This document shows positions 9,492 to 19,112 of a stretch of 64,000 bases of DNA, one piece after another. Every line of letters starts with the position of its first letter. The first letter of the stretch is position 1. The translations under genes were made by a program, and so were the position numbers. The DNA is from Planctomycetota bacterium (GTDB lineage Bacteria; Planctomycetota; Phycisphaerae; Sedimentisphaerales; Anaerobacaceae), in contig VRUG01000010.1 of the NCBI GenBank assembly GCA_019456255.1, positions 33,278 through 97,277 on the forward strand, read 5' to 3'. The notes beneath the pieces are model-generated. The model was not told where the DNA came from. It saw nothing but the letters and a program-made list of their open reading frames with translations, and ran no database searches.

Positions 9492-10427
9492 TTACTTTGC
9501 TTCTCTGGACTCGCTTAGGCAAAGCTCGACAAGCTCATCTATCACAGCTGTTCCGGCGCACATTACCTTATCGGCACCTCCCCAGTAAAGCTTCAATGTC
9601 CCGTCATCTTCGGCTACCGCTCCGCATGTAAAGACGACATTATGCACATACCCGACAACTTCCCACGGGTCCTCTGGCTGCAATATCCACCTGTCACCAA
9701 CTCCCAAAATCACTTCCGGCTCATCCAGCTTATGCAAAGCTACCCCCAAACGATAAACACAGCCGTCCATCGTCGGAAAAACTCCGTGATAAATACTAAG
9801 CCAACCCTTCTCGGTCTTTATAGGCACCGCACCAGGACCAATCTTCATCTCGTCCCAGTGATATGCAACCGGTTTCATAACAAGCTTCGAGTCACCCCAG
9901 TAACGCAAATCCTCTGAGAAACTTATCCATATCGACCACGGACTAATGTCACTATGAGGCCGGTCAAGTTTTACATACCTGCCATTTATCTTCTCCGGAA
10001 AAATCACCGTATTACGATAGTCAGCCTGGGTAATAAATGTCACACGCTCAACCGACTGAAAATCCGTCGTCTTAGCTAAACCTATCCGAACGCCATACTT
10101 TGAATAAGCACTGTAAGTTATATAGTAGGCCCCATCCAACGCCGTTATACGCGGGTCCTCCACCCCATATTCTTCATATTCACTAAAGACCGGCTCTTTG
10201 CTCGGCACTATAAAAGGCTCATCCCTCGCCGTAAACTTAAAACCATCCTCACTTTCAGCAATACCGATTATTGACCGGCCTGTATCAAGATGCGAGCGAA
10301 ACAGCATAATATACCTGCCGTCAAATTTCGTTACTCCTGCGTTATGAACCGTCTCGACTTTATACGGAATATCATCCTTAGTAAGAATTGGATTACCCTC
10401 ATAGCGAGTGACAAATTCCTTTTTCAT
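9492..10427 (-). CDS. GH130 beta-mannosyl phosphorylase/hydrolase
   Basis: 311 residues forming a five-bladed propeller of GH130 type. Signature segments are EGNPIL near the N-terminus, GVEDPRIT (the catalytic Asp region), KIGPGAVPIKTEKGWLSIYHG and WEVVGYVHNVVFTCG. The family phosphorolyses or hydrolyses beta-mannosides such as Man-GlcNAc or beta-1,4-mannooligosaccharides. Its ATG overlaps the stop of the upstream glycosyltransferase by 4 bases, so the two are translationally coupled. Which GH130 subfamily (phosphorylase or hydrolase) cannot be settled by eye. Confidence 0.93.
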   Translation of the reverse strand: MKKEFVTRYEGNPILTKDDIPYKVETVHNAGVTKFDGRYIMLFRSHLDTGRSIIGIAESEDGFKFTARDEPFIVPSKEPVFSEYEEYGVEDPRITALDGAYYITYSAYSKYGVRIGLAKTTDFQSVERVTFITQADYRNTVIFPEKINGRYVKLDRPHSDISPWSIWISFSEDLRYWGDSKLVMKPVAYHWDEMKIGPGAVPIKTEKGWLSIYHGVFPTMDGCVYRLGVALHKLDEPEVILGVGDRWILQPEDPWEVVGYVHNVVFTCGAVAEDDGTLKLYWGGADKVMCAGTAVIDELVELCLSESREAK

Positions 10428-11467
10428 TTTTCGCTTTCCCTTTTAAATATCTCTTCATAAACTTTTTCGTAACCTCGAACCATACAGTCAATCGAAAAAT
10501 TAGCCTCTACATGCTCGCGGCATTTCTTTCGCTCGATTGTACCAATTTTGCCGACAGATTCTACTGCCTGCGCAACATTTTTTACCAAAAAACCCGTCTG
10601 CCCATCAGCGACGACCTCTCGACATGAACCCAAATCCATCGCAATTACCGGCACACCCGCCGCCATCGATTCTGCCATCACTAAACCAAACCTCTCCGGA
10701 ATAGTATTTAGATGCAGCACCGCACAAGCCTGTTTCAACAATTCGTCACGCTGCTTGGGATTGACAGGCCCAATAAACTTGATCGAAGTATCATTTATGT
10801 AAGGGCCAACCTTATCATCGAAGTAATCCTGGTCCTGAATAATACCGGCGATTATCAAATCAACCCCGGATTCTTTCGCAACCTCAATCGCTAAATGCGT
10901 CCCCTTGTCAGGATGTATCCTGCCGTAATGCACCAGCTTGTCACCACCCGTCTCACTAAACGTTATATTCGACAGGTCAATACCATTATAAACCGTCGCC
11001 ACATAAGGCAACTCGGCGTCCCTGTCAGAGTCACTTATCGAAACATAATAAGTGTCCTTGTAACTGCGATAAACCCGCAAAATGTCCGGCTCAGAAAAAC
11101 CGTGAATCGTTGTCAGCATGGGAGTTTTTATCAATCGGGAAAATGTTAAGGGCCAAAAATCATAATTGCTGTGAATCAAATCGAACTCATCCGCACGTTC
11201 CATAATCTTAGAGATATGCAAACACTCGGAAACTTTTGGGTTTTGCGACGGGTCCTCCTCGTAACCTTTTTCAATACAAGCTTCAAGCTTGGCATTGGTA
11301 ATCGAATCTCTTGTCGCAAATAATGTCACGTTCTTAAAGCCCCGCGACACCAGCCCTTCGGTTATATTACTCGCTACCGTCTCCCATGCGCCATATTCCT
11401 TCGGAGGCGTCCGCCATGCCACCGGCGACAAAATCGCTATGCGTTTACTTTTAAGGTCCATCCCCAT
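10424..11467 (-). CDS. GT4 family glycosyltransferase
   Basis: 347 residues with a GT-B fold. The N-terminal segment SPVAWRTPPKEYGAWETVASN is typical of GT4 enzymes found beside GH130 genes. The C-terminal nucleotide-sugar site has PERFGLVMAESMAAGVPVIA, with the E-x7-E pair. It is a retaining enzyme working in the cytoplasm on an unknown acceptor. Coupling to GH130 suggests both act on one mannose-containing glycan. The first codons encode MGM, so a start two codons later is possible. Confidence 0.92.
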   Translation of the reverse strand: MGMDLKSKRIAILSPVAWRTPPKEYGAWETVASNITEGLVSRGFKNVTLFATRDSITNAKLEACIEKGYEEDPSQNPKVSECLHISKIMERADEFDLIHSNYDFWPLTFSRLIKTPMLTTIHGFSEPDILRVYRSYKDTYYVSISDSDRDAELPYVATVYNGIDLSNITFSETGGDKLVHYGRIHPDKGTHLAIEVAKESGVDLIIAGIIQDQDYFDDKVGPYINDTSIKFIGPVNPKQRDELLKQACAVLHLNTIPERFGLVMAESMAAGVPVIAMDLGSCREVVADGQTGFLVKNVAQAVESVGKIGTIERKKCREHVEANFSIDCMVRGYEKVYEEIFKRESEK

Positions 11468-11505
11468 CTTATCGAGTCTTTATATAATTCCATTTCCTTA
11501 CAGAA

Positions 11506-12351
11506 TCATTTCTTACAGTAGTCTATAAGTCTGGCTATCTCACTGCGAAGGTCCTTGCGGCTAACAATCATATCTATAAATCCGTGCTCAACAAGAAACT
11601 CTGCCCGCTGAAACCCTTCAGGAAGTTCAACTTTGATTGTCTCTGCTATCGTACGCGGGCCCGCAAAACCTATTAACGCTCCCGGTTCTGCTATCGTGAC
11701 ATCACCCAACATAGCAAAACTCGCTGTCACTCCGCCAGTCGTCGGGTCGGTCAACACTGATATAAATAACCCGCCCTGCTCGTCGTATTTGGCAAGCACC
11801 GCCGATGTCTTTGCCATCTGACCAAGCGAGATAACACCTTCATGCATCCGCGCCCCGCCTGAACAGCATATTACTACTAACGGCAGTTTCTCCGCCATTG
11901 CCAATTCAACCGACCGACAAAATTTCTCGCCGACAACCGAACCCATCGAACCCATCAAAAAATTCGGCTCCATCGCACTAAGTACAATACCTCTGCCCTT
12001 GATAAAAGCCTTGCCGATACGTATCGCTTCTTTGGCACCGCTTTTTTTCTCATCAGCTTTCAATCGCTTCTTGTAAGTTGTATCTCTGAATTTAAATTCA
12101 AGCCTGTCTTCGGTCGTTAACTCAGAAGACACTTCCTCAAAGGACCCCTCATCGACCAGCTGCTTGATACGAACATCAGCACTGATGCGAAAATGACAAT
12201 TACACTCGGGGCAAACGTTGGAGTTCTCCTCAACATTTTTTCTATAGAGCATGTGCTCGCAGCCCGAACAGCGAACCCACAACCCCTCAGGCAAATCGAG
12301 CCGGGGCTTTAACGAAAATCCATTCCATGTCTTTTTGGTTTTCTTGCTCAT
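11506..12351 (-). CDS. accD: Acetyl-CoA carboxylase carboxyltransferase subunit beta
   Basis: 281 residues of normal AccD length. The N-terminal zinc ribbon has two CxxC pairs (CSGC and CPEC). The crotonase-like carboxyltransferase core has the CSGGARMHEG oxyanion segment and the PTTGGVTASFA and GFAGPRTI motifs. With AccA it moves CO2 from biotin carrier protein to acetyl-CoA in the cytoplasm. No accA is seen here. It follows rpe by 66 bases on the same strand and precedes the GT4 gene by 38. Confidence 0.97.
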   Translation of the reverse strand: MSKKTKKTWNGFSLKPRLDLPEGLWVRCSGCEHMLYRKNVEENSNVCPECNCHFRISADVRIKQLVDEGSFEEVSSELTTEDRLEFKFRDTTYKKRLKADEKKSGAKEAIRIGKAFIKGRGIVLSAMEPNFLMGSMGSVVGEKFCRSVELAMAEKLPLVVICCSGGARMHEGVISLGQMAKTSAVLAKYDEQGGLFISVLTDPTTGGVTASFAMLGDVTIAEPGALIGFAGPRTIAETIKVELPEGFQRAEFLVEHGFIDMIVSRKDLRSEIARLIDYCKK

Positions 12352-12417
12352 TACCTATACCACTTCCACAATCAAGTCATGGGACTCTACCAAAAAACCG
12401 AAAAATTCGCCAGTAAA

Positions 12418-13083
12418 TTAACCTGCCGCTTCAAGAATGGCCTTTATCGCTGCTGCGCGGTCCGGATTGGAAAATACCGCGTTACCGGCGACTAATGTAT
12501 CTGCGCCCAACGAAGTGACAAGCCCGGCGGTTTCTACGCTTATTCCCCCATCAACCTGCACTCTAATATCGGGCCCGACAAGTTTGCGTATCTCGCCGAT
12601 TTTTTCCGCAGCTTCGCCAATAAACTTCTGACCGCTAAAGCCAGGATGTACCGTCATTACCAAAACCATATCGCAAAGTGACGCGACTTTCTCAATAGCT
12701 GAAACTTTAGTATCCGGATTCAGTGTTATACCCGCCCCGCATCCGAGTTCATGTATCTGCTCGATTACCTTTTCAGGTTCATCTGTCGCTTCAATATGAA
12801 ACGTGATAACATCAGCGCCCGCCTTGACAAAACTCTCTACATACTTAGCAGGCTCTGAAATCATCAAGTGACAATCAAAACATAATTTACTCACCCCGCG
12901 AATCTTGGCAACAACCGGCGGACCCATCGTTATATTAGGTACAAAGTGACCATCCATCACATCTATATGAGCTATCTTCACACCCGCTGATTCCAGCACA
13001 GACAACTCTTCACCAAGCCTCGCAAAATCCGCGCTTAATATAGATGGTGCTATCTCAATTGTCCCTGCCTTGGGCAACTTCAT
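12418..13083 (-). CDS. rpe: Ribulose-phosphate 3-epimerase
   Basis: 221-residue TIM barrel. Signatures are IAPSILSADFARLGEEL, the metal-binding HIDVMDGHFVPNITMGP, and MTVHPGFSGQKFI. It interconverts ribulose-5-phosphate and xylulose-5-phosphate in the pentose phosphate pathway. The gene starts 23 bases after pgk, so they are almost certainly co-transcribed; accD follows. Confidence 0.98.
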   Translation of the reverse strand: MKLPKAGTIEIAPSILSADFARLGEELSVLESAGVKIAHIDVMDGHFVPNITMGPPVVAKIRGVSKLCFDCHLMISEPAKYVESFVKAGADVITFHIEATDEPEKVIEQIHELGCGAGITLNPDTKVSAIEKVASLCDMVLVMTVHPGFSGQKFIGEAAEKIGEIRKLVGPDIRVQVDGGISVETAGLVTSLGADTLVAGNAVFSNPDRAAAIKAILEAAG

Positions 13084-13106
13084 TCTTCTAACCCCTGTTT
13101 TGTTTT

Positions 13107-14345
13107 CTACTTGTCATCAAGTATCGCGAGACACTTGAACTTTTTACCTTCCAAAAATTCCAGCGACGCTCCGCCGCCAGTGGAAATATGACTTATCTTA
13201 TCTTCAAGACCAAGCTTCTTAACCGCACTTGCACTGTCACCACCGCCTACCACACTGCGACCGCCCTGCTCGGTAGCTTTGGCTACTGCTAGCGCAACTG
13301 CTTTGGTGCCCTCATCAAAAGGCTCAAGCTCAAAAGCACCCATCGGGCCGTTCCAGACTATTGTTTTCGCCCCTTCGAGCTTCTCTACGAAAAGCTTTCT
13401 CGTCTCAGGACCAATGTCGAACCCTTCCCAGCCATCTTCAATGTCACCGGTGACAACTTTGTTTTCGGCGCCAGCTTTAAACTCTTTAGCAATAACAGTA
13501 TCAACTGGCAAAACTATCTCACAACCTGCCTCTTTCGCATGCTCAAGAAGTTCAGTAGCATTATCAAGAAAATCATCTTCGCAAAGGCTCTTGCCAATCT
13601 TCTGCCCGTTGGCCTTAAAAAACGTATAAGCCATCGCCCCGCCAATCAAAATTATATCAACCTTAGCGATAAGATTTTCAATCACCTTTAATTTATCCGA
13701 AACCTTCGCGCCGCCCAATATCGCAACAAAAGGTTTTTTAGGATTATTTACCGTCCCGCCAAGAAATTTCAGCTCCTTGCCAATTAGAAAACCTATCGCA
13801 CGCTCTTTGCCCTCCATCAGCAAAGGCACCGTATACATCGACGCATTGTCACGATGCGCCGTCCCAAAAGCATCATCAACATACGCATCCGCCAATGCCC
13901 CTATCTGCCTGGCAAAATCATCTTTCGCCTCGCGAAGCTGAGTGTCCTCCTTAGCAGCTTTGTCCTTGATTGTCTCTTCCTTGTGAAAACGAAGGTTCTC
14001 AAGAAGCATTACATCCCCGGCTTTCAAACCCGCCGCCTTTGCCACTACTTCCTCACCAATACAGTCATCTGCAAAAATAATCTCCTTATCCAAAAGCTCA
14101 CCCAATCGTTTCGCCACCGGAGCAAGACTAAGCTTATCATCTCTCCTGCCCTTGGGCCTGCCGAGATGACTCATCAATATCACAGCCCCGCCATCGTCAA
14201 GAAGCTTATTTATCGTTGGCAACACCTTAACTATACGGTCATCGCTGGTAATATTGCAACCGTCGTCAAGCGGTACGTTAAAATCACAACGCACCAAAAC
14301 CTTCTTACCGCTCACGTTGATATCTGCAACAGTTCTCTTAGCCAT
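13107..14345 (-). CDS. pgk: Phosphoglycerate kinase
   Basis: 412 residues, the usual bacterial length. Signatures are RCDFNVPLDDG near the N-terminus, SHLGRPKG, LLENLRFHKEE, the ILGGAKVSDKL nucleotide-domain segment and GGGDSASAVKKLG near the C-terminus. It makes ATP from 1,3-bisphosphoglycerate. It lies 81 bases downstream of gap, separated by a terminator hairpin, and directly upstream of rpe. Confidence 0.98.
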   Translation of the reverse strand: MAKRTVADINVSGKKVLVRCDFNVPLDDGCNITSDDRIVKVLPTINKLLDDGGAVILMSHLGRPKGRRDDKLSLAPVAKRLGELLDKEIIFADDCIGEEVVAKAAGLKAGDVMLLENLRFHKEETIKDKAAKEDTQLREAKDDFARQIGALADAYVDDAFGTAHRDNASMYTVPLLMEGKERAIGFLIGKELKFLGGTVNNPKKPFVAILGGAKVSDKLKVIENLIAKVDIILIGGAMAYTFFKANGQKIGKSLCEDDFLDNATELLEHAKEAGCEIVLPVDTVIAKEFKAGAENKVVTGDIEDGWEGFDIGPETRKLFVEKLEGAKTIVWNGPMGAFELEPFDEGTKAVALAVAKATEQGGRSVVGGGDSASAVKKLGLEDKISHISTGGGASLEFLEGKKFKCLAILDDK

Positions 14346-14375
14346 ACTCTTTCACCTCTTCTTAAAATCAGTATC

Positions 14376-14414
14376 AAAAAAAAATCGGGCCTGCTCTTTT
14401 TACGAACAGGCCCG
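14376..14414 (-). terminator. Terminator between gap and pgk
   Basis: On the minus strand an 8-base-pair perfect stem (CGGGCCTG with CAGGCCCG), a 13-base loop, then a U-rich tail of nine T after one A. It should end most gap transcripts, leaving pgk-rpe to read-through or to a separate start. Confidence 0.85.
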
Positions 14415-14426
14415 TTAAAAACCATA

Positions 14427-15440
14427 TTACATCTTAGAAAGCTTTTCCATAATATCAACAGTGCGGTTTGAATAGCCCCATTCGTTGTCGTACCAGCTGA
14501 CAATCTTTACCGTCTTGCCAAGGACCATCGTGCAAAGTGAATCGAAAATACTCGATGCAGGATTGCCAATAATGTCACTACTTACGATTGGCTCATCGGT
14601 ATAAGCTAAAATACCTTTAAGAGCGCCTTCCGATGCCGACTTGATAGCTGCATTAACCTCGTCAACTGTCGCTTCCTTGCCGAGTTCAGCAACCAGATCA
14701 ACACAACTGCCGTTCGCTACCGGAACCCTAAGTGCGAATCCGTCTAACTTGCCGTTAAGCTCAGGAATAACTTTGCCAACAGCTTTAGCGGCACCTGTAG
14801 TTGTCGGAATAATATTCATAGCTGCCGCACGGCTTCGACGCATATCAGTATGAATCATGTCCGCTACATTCTGGTCATTAGTGTAAGCGTGAACCGTTGT
14901 CATAAAACCCTTTACCAAACCAAAGGTATCATTCAAAACCTTAGCAACCGGTGCAAGACAATTCGTCGTACAGCTTGCATTTGAAACGCAATTCTTGTCA
15001 GCTGTCAATGTATCATCGTTAACACCCAAAACTATTGTCGCATCAATATCATCCTTCGCAGGAACCGTCAGGACAACCTTCTTTGCCCCTGCCTTGATGT
15101 GGTCGCCATAACCGCCCTTAGCTGATTCCTTCTCACGGAAAATACCAGTCGATTCAACAACAATATCAACACCCATATCTTTCCAAGGCAACTCCGCAGG
15201 ATTACGAACAGCCAAAACCTTGATGCTCTTGCCGTTGATAACAAGCTCATCGCCCTTGACTTCAACGCTGCCGTCCCAATTGCCCATTATCGTATCATAC
15301 TTGAATAGATGAGCCAGACTCTTGGCATCTGCCAGGTCATTGATCGCTACCAATTCCAGTTCGCCGCCTCTGCTAAGCAGGATCCTTGCCACTGCTCTGC
15401 CGATTCGCCCAAAACCATTTATTCCAACCTTTGTCGCCAT
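14427..15440 (-). CDS. gap: Glyceraldehyde-3-phosphate dehydrogenase, type I
   Basis: 337 residues. The Rossmann N-terminus [10 protein letters not shown] binds NAD, and the catalytic Cys lies in [12 protein letters not shown] with the partner His in the following HAYTNDQ region. [11 protein letters not shown] closes the protein. It oxidises glyceraldehyde-3-phosphate to 1,3-bisphosphoglycerate. AGAAGGAG precedes the ATG. It is the first gene of the central-carbon block, with a terminator after it. Confidence 0.98.
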   Translation of the reverse strand: MATKVGINGFGRIGRAVARILLSRGGELELVAINDLADAKSLAHLFKYDTIMGNWDGSVEVKGDELVINGKSIKVLAVRNPAELPWKDMGVDIVVESTGIFREKESAKGGYGDHIKAGAKKVVLTVPAKDDIDATIVLGVNDDTLTADKNCVSNASCTTNCLAPVAKVLNDTFGLVKGFMTTVHAYTNDQNVADMIHTDMRRSRAAAMNIIPTTTGAAKAVGKVIPELNGKLDGFALRVPVANGSCVDLVAELGKEATVDEVNAAIKSASEGALKGILAYTDEPIVSSDIIGNPASSIFDSLCTMVLGKTVKIVSWYDNEWGYSNRTVDIMEKLSKM

Positions 15441-15563
15441 CTAAATTCTCCTTCTTACTCTAAAATAAGGGTTTCTAAATCGAATTAACTATCCCAACTA
15501 CGAATGAACCGAAAAGTCTAACACATCCGCTCATGCTCTACAAGAAATTATTAAACAATTAAC

Positions 15564-17000
15564 CTAAACCTCGCTTTTCCGCCCCAAAAACCGCAATTCC
15601 AGGACTTTTTCCGTCCCCTGCCCCACCTTTGTCAATTCACTCACCCGCACCGGGCAAACCCAGATTATTTTTTCGCTGTCACATACCACCACCGTTTTTC
15701 TCCGCAACTCCTGCCCTACCCGCTGAGCGGTCAAAAACTTACCGACCTTCTTCTCAGCCTCAAAACCAAACGGCACAAACCTGTCACCATCTTCTCTGCC
15801 ACGAACCTCCAAAGGCAATTTCAATTTAGCTAAATCAAACCACTCAACAAAATTTGTTTTTTGCGATTTGAATTTTTCAATATCACTTTCTTTTCCATCC
15901 AAAATACTCGCTTCAATCAAACACTCCCCAAATCCCGTTCGACCAGGAACCTCAATTGTCACGCTCTCGCATTTCACACTCTTTGGCTGCCCACCTTTAG
16001 AAAAAACAAGCTCGCCGTATGCGTATTCAGCGACAAACCCGCCCGGCAACTCAATCTTCTTACCGCTCTTACCTTTTTTCGCCAATGCCAACACCATCTC
16101 ATAATGCTCCTGCGTAATGTCCCTCTCACCGCACTTTAAAAACTCCAGACTGCGCCTAATCAACTCAACCTGCACCGCCGGATGCTGATTCGCAACCAAC
16201 TCAAATTTCAGCTTCACCCTATCGGATTGACAGTCAGCCGCCCGGCCCCAGATATCTTCCACGCATCGGCAAACCAAACTGTAAAACCCCCGCGCAGACC
16301 GTGACAATTCTAACAATTGCTTTTCAAGCGGGGTGTCACTTTCCTTTTGCATCTGCGGCAGCAATTTATGACGAATAAAATTACGCTTGTAACTATAATC
16401 TTTATTTGTCCTGTCCTCTCGCCACCCAAGCCCCTGCTCATTCAAATACTCAATAATTTCACTTCGGCTAACTTCAAGTATAGGCCGAACAAATCTGATA
16501 CCATCCACCGCTTCTCTTACAGGCCAAATGCCCCCCAATCCGCGAATCCCCGTCCCGCGAACAAATCGATGAACAACAGTCTCTGCATTGTCACCGCCAT
16601 GATGCGCAGTCGCGATAACTTTGCAATCATTGCCTTTGGCGATATCAAGCAAACCTGCAATCCTAAGCTGCCGACCTGCTGTCTCAATCGACAACTTATT
16701 CTCCTCTGAAAACCTGCGAACATCAAAACTTCTCACCACTACCTCGACACCAAGCTTGCCTCCCAACTCAACAACAAATCTTTCATCGCCGTCACTTTCG
16801 ACGCCTCTTAACTGATGATTAAAATGCACCGCAAGCAACTCCCCATTGAAAACCCCCTTCATTTTGAGCCTGCACATCACATGCAATAACGCCGTAGAAT
16901 CAGCCCCGCCCGATACCGCAAGCAAAACCTTTTCGTCCAATCCAAAAAGCTCTTCGGATTTGATAAAGCTTAACACCTTTTTTTCAAATTCAAGTGTCAT
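15564..17000 (-). CDS. tilS: tRNA(Ile)-lysidine synthase
   Basis: 478 residues from ATG 17000; a TTG two codons earlier is possible. The PP-loop ATPase motif is LLAVSGGADSTALLHV, with the ATAHHGGDNAETVVHRFVRGTGIRGL family segment. The C-terminal part (about residue 370 onward) has the TilS substrate-binding domain, LPLEVRGREDGDRFVPFG. It lysidinylates C34 of tRNA-Ile(CAU) so it reads AUA. There is no visible ribosome binding site, and a terminator stem-loop ends only about 8 bases before the start, so the mRNA start is unclear. Confidence 0.95.
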   Translation of the reverse strand: MTLEFEKKVLSFIKSEELFGLDEKVLLAVSGGADSTALLHVMCRLKMKGVFNGELLAVHFNHQLRGVESDGDERFVVELGGKLGVEVVVRSFDVRRFSEENKLSIETAGRQLRIAGLLDIAKGNDCKVIATAHHGGDNAETVVHRFVRGTGIRGLGGIWPVREAVDGIRFVRPILEVSRSEIIEYLNEQGLGWREDRTNKDYSYKRNFIRHKLLPQMQKESDTPLEKQLLELSRSARGFYSLVCRCVEDIWGRAADCQSDRVKLKFELVANQHPAVQVELIRRSLEFLKCGERDITQEHYEMVLALAKKGKSGKKIELPGGFVAEYAYGELVFSKGGQPKSVKCESVTIEVPGRTGFGECLIEASILDGKESDIEKFKSQKTNFVEWFDLAKLKLPLEVRGREDGDRFVPFGFEAEKKVGKFLTAQRVGQELRRKTVVVCDSEKIIWVCPVRVSELTKVGQGTEKVLELRFLGRKSEV

Positions 17001-17008
17001 CTGCAAAT

Positions 17009-17040
17009 AAAAAACGGGCCTGACCTAAATGCCAGACCCG
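17009..17040 (-). terminator. Terminator just upstream of tilS
   Basis: On the minus strand a 9-base-pair stem (two wobbles; outer part CGGG/CCCG), a short loop and a run of six T, directly before the tilS start. It should end the lipoprotein transcript that comes from 17843. Its stem resembles the gap-pgk terminator (shared CGGGCCTG arm). Confidence 0.8.
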
Positions 17041-17078
17041 AATACTCTCCATAATGAAATACTAAATTAATCAGACAA

Positions 17079-17843
17079 CTACTCCAAAGTTTCATGGCTT
17101 TGAGTCATCATACTGATTCGTTCCTTCGCAAAATCAACATAACGCTGACCCAATGCTCCGCGGTCAACTATATCCTGATAAAGCTCCAACGCCTCACTAC
17201 GACGTGACAGGTATTGGTCCAGAATAAATGCCGCCCGGAACTTGGCAGGATTTTCAGTCTCAGGGTCCCACTGATACGCCCGTTGATAATACAATACCGC
17301 TATCGTATAGTCCTTGAAATACTCACATATCCCACCGGCACGAAAAGCACAATCATCTATCTTATCACTCGTTGGATACTCACGTATGAACCCGTTATAC
17401 TTAGCCAATGCCTGACGCAAAAGATCCTCGTTATAAATAACTAAAAGCGCCTTGGCTTGATTTTCAATCTTAACAATATCAAGATATTTATAAGTCGCCA
17501 ACTCTATCGATTCGTTCGCCCGCAAATCCGGTCCTGCCACTATCGCGTCGATTATATAATTATATCGAATCACCTTATCGAAACTCGCCAGCTCATTCAT
17601 TGTCCAGCCAAGCTTCATACTGTTGCCCGCATTTTCATAATGAGCCATCAACGATTCAAGAACCTGACGATATTCTCTGCGACTAACCACAACCTGCTCT
17701 ACCAAATCTGCTTCACTGCTTTTGATCACACTCACCTCGACCGGTGCGATTTTAAGCTGAGACGCCCCGCTGTCGATGTTGTAACACCCGCTTAATACTA
17801 AAGCTGATACGATGAGAAGCGATGCCAGAATCATCCTTGCCAT
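17079..17843 (-). CDS. TPR-like lipoprotein
   Basis: 254 residues with a lipoprotein signal (hydrophobic residues 4-17, lipobox LSGC, Cys about residue 20). The rest is alpha-helical. The segment from about residue 150 (LLRQALAKYNGFIREYPTSDKIDDCAFRAG, YYQRAYQWDPETENPAKF) has tetratricopeptide-like spacing. It is probably anchored to a membrane and acts in protein contacts. No family name is recognised. It has its own terminator and no obvious partner gene. Confidence 0.8.
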   Translation of the reverse strand: MARMILASLLIVSALVLSGCYNIDSGASQLKIAPVEVSVIKSSEADLVEQVVVSRREYRQVLESLMAHYENAGNSMKLGWTMNELASFDKVIRYNYIIDAIVAGPDLRANESIELATYKYLDIVKIENQAKALLVIYNEDLLRQALAKYNGFIREYPTSDKIDDCAFRAGGICEYFKDYTIAVLYYQRAYQWDPETENPAKFRAAFILDQYLSRRSEALELYQDIVDRGALGQRYVDFAKERISMMTQSHETLE

Positions 17844-18002
17844 TTTAAATCTCCTTTTAATTTTTGCCCCTGTTCAGAATGTAAGTTAAACCCATTGCCC
17901 CGCCCAGTCAAGAACAAACTAAACAAAAAAATCACCTGTCCTGAGCGTAGCCGAAGGGCCCTTTTAGCCCGCCAGCTGCCGCCCCAACCCCGGCCCCTCG
18001 AA

Positions 18003-19112
18003 TTATTCTATTTCCAAAAGCCTTTTCGCTATTTTCTCCGCTGCCCCTTTGCCGGCAACTAACTTACACGCCTCCGCCATCTCCGCCCGCCTATCACCAT
18101 CCTTCAATAAGGCCTCCAACTCTTCCCAGAGCCATTCCCGCCTCTCTTTCTCATCCGGCAAATCATCCACCACTACCGCCGCACCGGCCTCTACCAGCTT
18201 CTCAGCGTTAAAATACTGCTGCCTGTCCTTGTGATGAGGATAAGGCATACATATACTCGCCACGCCCGCCGCCGCATATTCTGCTACACTACCGGCACCG
18301 CTTCTGCCTATTACCAAATCCGCACCCGCCAAAAGTGACGCCATATCATCATAATAATCCAGCACCGCTGCACCAATTTTCGCGTCGCTGTATCGAGCCT
18401 TAACATCATCAAAATTATTTTCACCAGTTATATGCACAATCTGCCACTGCCCCGCATAACCATCCAACTCACCCAATAGCGAACACACCGTCTCATTAAT
18501 ACTTACCGACCCGCTCGAAGCCCCGGTAACAACCAATGTCTTTTTGTCACTGTCAAGTCCAAGCTCATCCTTAGCTTTATTCCCATCAGCCTGAGCAAAA
18601 CCATCTCTAAGAGGAAAGCCTAACACATTAACTTTCACACCGCTGCGATTAAAGTATTGCTCGCTCTCGGCGAATTGAACAAAAACCTCATCCGCCCATC
18701 GCTTTATTAATCTGTTCGCCCTGCCCGGCCTGACATCAACATTCAACAACTTAACCTCGGCGCCCAACTTGTGCCCAACCAGACAAACCGGTGCCGCAAC
18801 ATATCCGCCTACACCAATCACAACCGCATTGTCACTTGCTGCTATCTTCTCCTTTGCAAGCTTACAGCTTTTCAAAAATAAGCCGTAAAACTTAAACAAC
18901 TTATCAGGACGAAACGAAAAACCAACCGCAGGAAGCAATGTATAATCAAAATTCGTCCCGGAAAGAATTTTACTGTCAATAACCCGCGTGCTTACAAAAA
19001 AATGAATCTTAGCTTCAGGCTCTAACTTAACTATCTGTTCAGCAATCGCTATCGCTGGATAAATATGTCCGCCCGTCCCCCCGCCTGCAAAGAAATAACT
19101 TTTGCTACTCAT
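18003..19112 (-). CDS. murG: UDP-GlcNAc:undecaprenyl-PP-MurNAc-pentapeptide GlcNAc transferase
   Basis: 369 residues, GT28 family. The N-terminal glycine-rich loop FAGGGTGGHIYPAIAIA is diagnostic, and the C-terminal donor site has IGRSGAGSVAEYAAAGVASICMPYPHHKDRQQ. It makes lipid II at the inner face of the membrane. The gene overlaps ftsW by 8 bases, the classic division and cell-wall arrangement. This shows a peptidoglycan pathway, which some planctomycetes were once thought to lack. Confidence 0.98.
   Translation of the reverse strand: MSSKSYFFAGGGTGGHIYPAIAIAEQIVKLEPEAKIHFFVSTRVIDSKILSGTNFDYTLLPAVGFSFRPDKLFKFYGLFLKSCKLAKEKIAASDNAVVIGVGGYVAAPVCLVGHKLGAEVKLLNVDVRPGRANRLIKRWADEVFVQFAESEQYFNRSGVKVNVLGFPLRDGFAQADGNKAKDELGLDSDKKTLVVTGASSGSVSINETVCSLLGELDGYAGQWQIVHITGENNFDDVKARYSDAKIGAAVLDYYDDMASLLAGADLVIGRSGAGSVAEYAAAGVASICMPYPHHKDRQQYFNAEKLVEAGAAVVVDDLPDEKERREWLWEELEALLKDGDRRAEMAEACKLVAGKGAAEKIAKRLLEIE

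Noticed and set aside
13854..14471. 205-residue plus-strand ORF
   Set aside because: Lies opposite pgk and across the gap terminator; composition is that of a shadow frame and no domain is seen.
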